Positions 32,762-34,621 of a stretch of 34,621 nucleotides of DNA are shown here, in pieces. Position numbers and translations under genes: made by a program. Within the stretch, counting starts at the first letter, position 1. Each line of letters opens with the position of its first letter. The notes below the pieces were generated by a model. The model made no database searches. It was given only the letters and a program-made list of their open reading frames with translations, and was not told the origin of the DNA. Source of the stretch: Planctomycetaceae bacterium (GTDB lineage Bacteria > Planctomycetota > Planctomycetia > Pirellulales > Pirellulaceae); assembly GCA_002685655.1 (NCBI GenBank), contig NYXM01000033.1, forward strand, positions 1 to 34,621. The letters run 5' to 3'.

Positions 32762-33940
32762 CTATGCAGCCGATGCACCGCGCGTCGCAAAGAACTCACT
32801 CAGCCGCGCGACAACGCATCGCTGCTGGTCGACGCTGAGCCCCGGGAAGATCGGCAGATTCAAGATTTCGTTGGCGACACGTTCGGTTTCGGGAAGGCTT
32901 CCCTCAGCATAGCCAAGCTGTTCGAAACATGGTTGCAGATGCACCGGCAGCGGATAGTAAATCTCTGATCCAATCTGGCCCTCCGAAAGCCATGTCCGCA
33001 GTTGATCGCGACCACCATTGGGCAGGCGGATCGAATACTGATTCCAAACGTGCCGAGACGCCTTGTTGTGGGTCGGCAATTCAAGCTGACCGTCGAGACC
33101 AACTTCCTTCAACAGTTGATTGTATCGCGCGGCATTTTGCTGTCGCGATTTCGTCCAACGATCCAAGTGCCGTAACTTGACGCGTAACAAGGCCGCTTGC
33201 ATTGAATCCAAACGGCTGTTGATCCCGACCACGTGATGGTGATACCGGGGGCTCATCCCGTGTGCGGCGAATAAACGTAACCGCTGTGCCAGGTCCGCGT
33301 TGTTGGTGGTCAACATGCCGCCATCCCCGCAGCCGCCAAGATTCTTGGTGGGGTAGAAACTCAGACAACCTACGTCACCCCAGGACCCTGCCGCGCGACC
33401 TTCGTAGTTGGCTCCGATGGCTTGGGCGGCATCTTCGATAACCAGCAAGTTGTGCTTTTTCGCAATCGCACAAATGTCTGGCATTTCAGCGCACTGACCA
33501 AACAGGTGAACGGGAATGATCGCTTTGCTGCGTGGGGATACAACGGCCTTGATCGCGGCGGGATCGATATTGAAGCTGGCAGGGTCGATGTCGGCAAAGA
33601 CAATGGTCGCTCCCAAGCGCCAGACGGCGCTGGCTGTCGCAAAAAACGTGAAACTCGGCAGGATGACTTCGTCGCCTGGTCCGATATCCAACGCCATCAG
33701 TGAGAGCAACAAGGCGTCGCTACCGGAGGCGCAGCCAATGGCGTGCTCCGTCTGACAATAGCTGGCGATTTCCCTCTCCAATTTGGAAACATCTGGCCCG
33801 TGCAAAAACCGGCCTGAATCGACAACTTCCGCTAGCGCCGCTAGCATCTCTTCGCGAAGCGGTTCGTTGTCACACCGTACATCCAAGAGAGGAACAGGTT
33901 GGTTTTTCTTTCCTGAAGCAGCGTTAGACGAATTGATCAT
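32762..33940 (-). CDS. DegT/DnrJ/EryC1/StrS family sugar aminotransferase
   Basis: About 392 residues from ATG 33940; an in-frame GTG at 33991 is an alternative. This PLP-dependent fold type I family transaminates nucleotide-linked keto-sugars, typically with Glu or Gln as donor, for surface polysaccharides or lipopolysaccharide. Seen: GCASGSDALLLSLMALDIGP (PLP phosphate region), GDEVILPSFTFFATASAV, VIEDAAQAIGANYEGR with the Asp that contacts the PLP ring nitrogen, and the Schiff-base Lys (K199) in SFYPTKNLGGCGDGG. The C-terminus has SEIYYPLPVHLQPCF and ERVANEILNLPIFPGL, typical of WecE/ArnB-like enzymes. The exact sugar is not decidable. No sugar-biosynthesis partners are next to it, apart from the more distant manC/UDPGP genes. 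Confidence 0.93.
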   Translation of the reverse strand: MINSSNAASGKKNQPVPLLDVRCDNEPLREEMLAALAEVVDSGRFLHGPDVSKLEREIASYCQTEHAIGCASGSDALLLSLMALDIGPGDEVILPSFTFFATASAVWRLGATIVFADIDPASFNIDPAAIKAVVSPRSKAIIPVHLFGQCAEMPDICAIAKKHNLLVIEDAAQAIGANYEGRAAGSWGDVGCLSFYPTKNLGGCGDGGMLTTNNADLAQRLRLFAAHGMSPRYHHHVVGINSRLDSMQAALLRVKLRHLDRWTKSRQQNAARYNQLLKEVGLDGQLELPTHNKASRHVWNQYSIRLPNGGRDQLRTWLSEGQIGSEIYYPLPVHLQPCFEQLGYAEGSLPETERVANEILNLPIFPGLSVDQQRCVVARLSEFFATRGASAA

Positions 33941-34225
33941 GGATGTCGCCGAGAAAAAGGGTTCTAACTGATGGGAGAGTTGCGATGGCACCGCAAAAAC
34001 CGATATCCCAACCGACCGGGGTCAGCAGAATAGATTCGGGGACGTGGAGCCGTCAAGATCGTTCGACCAGACGAATCGCGATCCCACAAAACAGCATCGA
34101 GAAGTTCTCGCGCGTTCAATGTTCGCGACCGTACTCTGATGCGGGATCCACGTCTCCCAAGGCCGCTGCCGTTGAGTAACGACGGGCAAACGAGGAACCG
34201 CGAATAAATCGATTATTAGGCCGTC
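33941..34225. other. Spacer between the aminotransferase and sialidase-like genes
   Basis: About 285 bp. I see only a small perfect palindrome (CGAGAA-G-TTCTCG, 34098-34110), and no convincing promoter, terminator or gene. Confidence 0.4.
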
Positions 34226-34621
34226 TCATGGCCCATTTTTTACCGGCAGTAACCTAATCCCGGTTCGTGCTTCATTGATTTGGAACCGGACCAGGTAAAT
34301 CCGGTTTGGCGCACGACCGCTGGCGCAATAGGGCAACAGGATGGACTGGTCGTCGTCGAGAATCCAAGAACCCGGATAGCCGTAACTCGACGTGTCCAAC
34401 GAACGATCTTTCGACCAGGTCTTTCCGCGGTCGGTGCTGATCCAGATGCGCAGGTTGCCGCACGTGGCAACGGCGACGATCGTTCCGTCTCGCAGGACGA
34501 TCAGTTGAGGCGCCTTAAACTTAGGACTTGCCGGTGGAACAACGCGTGAACCGGAATCAATCCACGTTACACCTTTGTCATTGGAATAGAACACGGCACC
34601 GTCAGGCCGCGTGATTAGGAT
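34226..34621 (-). CDS. Sialidase/BNR-repeat-like protein, 3' part only (cut by window edge)
   Basis: The frame is open from the right edge (first codons ILITRPDGAVF) to a stop at 34226, giving the last about 131 residues. Two Asp-box (BNR) motifs are seen: SNDKGVTW and STDRGKTW, the S-x-D-x-G-x-T-W pattern of six-bladed sialidase-fold propellers. SWILDDDQSILLPYCA and NRIYLVRFQI fit blade strands. This is the family of exo-alpha-sialidases and related glycan-acting or sensing proteins, common in planctomycetes and usually secreted. The N-terminus, signal peptide and catalytic Arg triad lie outside the window, so activity cannot be judged. Confidence 0.8.
   Translation of the reverse strand: MLITRPDGAVFYSNDKGVTWIDSGSRVVPPASPKFKAPQLIVLRDGTIVAVATCGNLRIWISTDRGKTWSKDRSLDTSSYGYPGSWILDDDQSILLPYCASGRAPNRIYLVRFQINEARTGIRLLPVKNGP

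Overview
The window looks like chromosomal DNA from a planctomycete, most likely a Pirellulales relative. I infer this from gene content and style; no 16S rRNA gene is present. The clues are a secreted PQQ-type beta-propeller protein opening with the WPMYRNNAGRTG motif, a secretin/PilM locus with very Gly/Met-rich partner proteins, a eukaryote-type UDP-sugar pyrophosphorylase, an S1 protein with a long Ala/acidic tail, a group-2 sigma factor, an Asp-box sialidase-like protein, and several families of intergenic inverted repeats. I saw no tRNA, rRNA, CRISPR array, transposase or prophage gene.

Layout. 1-3533 (+): an imperfect hairpin repeat, then a two-gene unit of C-N bond hydrolases (nitrilase family, then penicillin-acylase family with an unusual HTH-like N-terminus). 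3534-3980: a gene-free stretch rich in hairpins. 3981-5144 (-): a membrane anti-sigma-like protein with a possible ECF-type promoter and no sigma gene beside it. 5253-6955 (-): a secreted alpha/beta hydrolase whose stop overlaps the GTG start of ruvX, followed by an intrinsic terminator. 7011-7166: a degenerate inverted repeat. 7204-9814 (-): nucleotide-sugar genes (mannose-1-phosphate guanylyltransferase and a UDPGP-family pyrophosphorylase), preceded by a probable 38-residue membrane microprotein. 9957-14053 (+): an exported beta-propeller protein containing a SAM-methyltransferase-like domain, then a secreted zincin-like protein.

14063-24888 (-) is the centrepiece, a type IV pilus/type II secretion-like envelope locus. 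In transcription order it holds a PilM-PilN-like fusion, a PilO-position Gly/Met-rich membrane protein, a second larger Gly/Met-rich membrane protein with a 10 x 15-bp tandem repeat, and a 1087-residue secretin. Candidate promoters lie before pilM, before the second Gly-rich gene and before the secretin, and there is a good intrinsic terminator after the second Gly-rich gene. The order secretin - PilP-position - PilO-like - PilM resembles the Amuc_1098-1101 region of Akkermansia. No pilin, PilB/PilT ATPase or PilC is present here.

25056-32722 (+): a divergent GH38-like protein, then a housekeeping run of cmk, plsC, rpsA and a sigma-70 family factor. The PlsC has Gly where the catalytic Asp of HX4D is expected. 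32762-34621 (-): a DegT/DnrJ-family sugar aminotransferase and the 3' end of a sialidase-like gene cut by the window edge.

The items I would check first are the PilM-N/Gly-rich/secretin assembly, the PlsC active-site change, the exported propeller-methyltransferase hybrid, the HTH-penicillin acylase and the microprotein.
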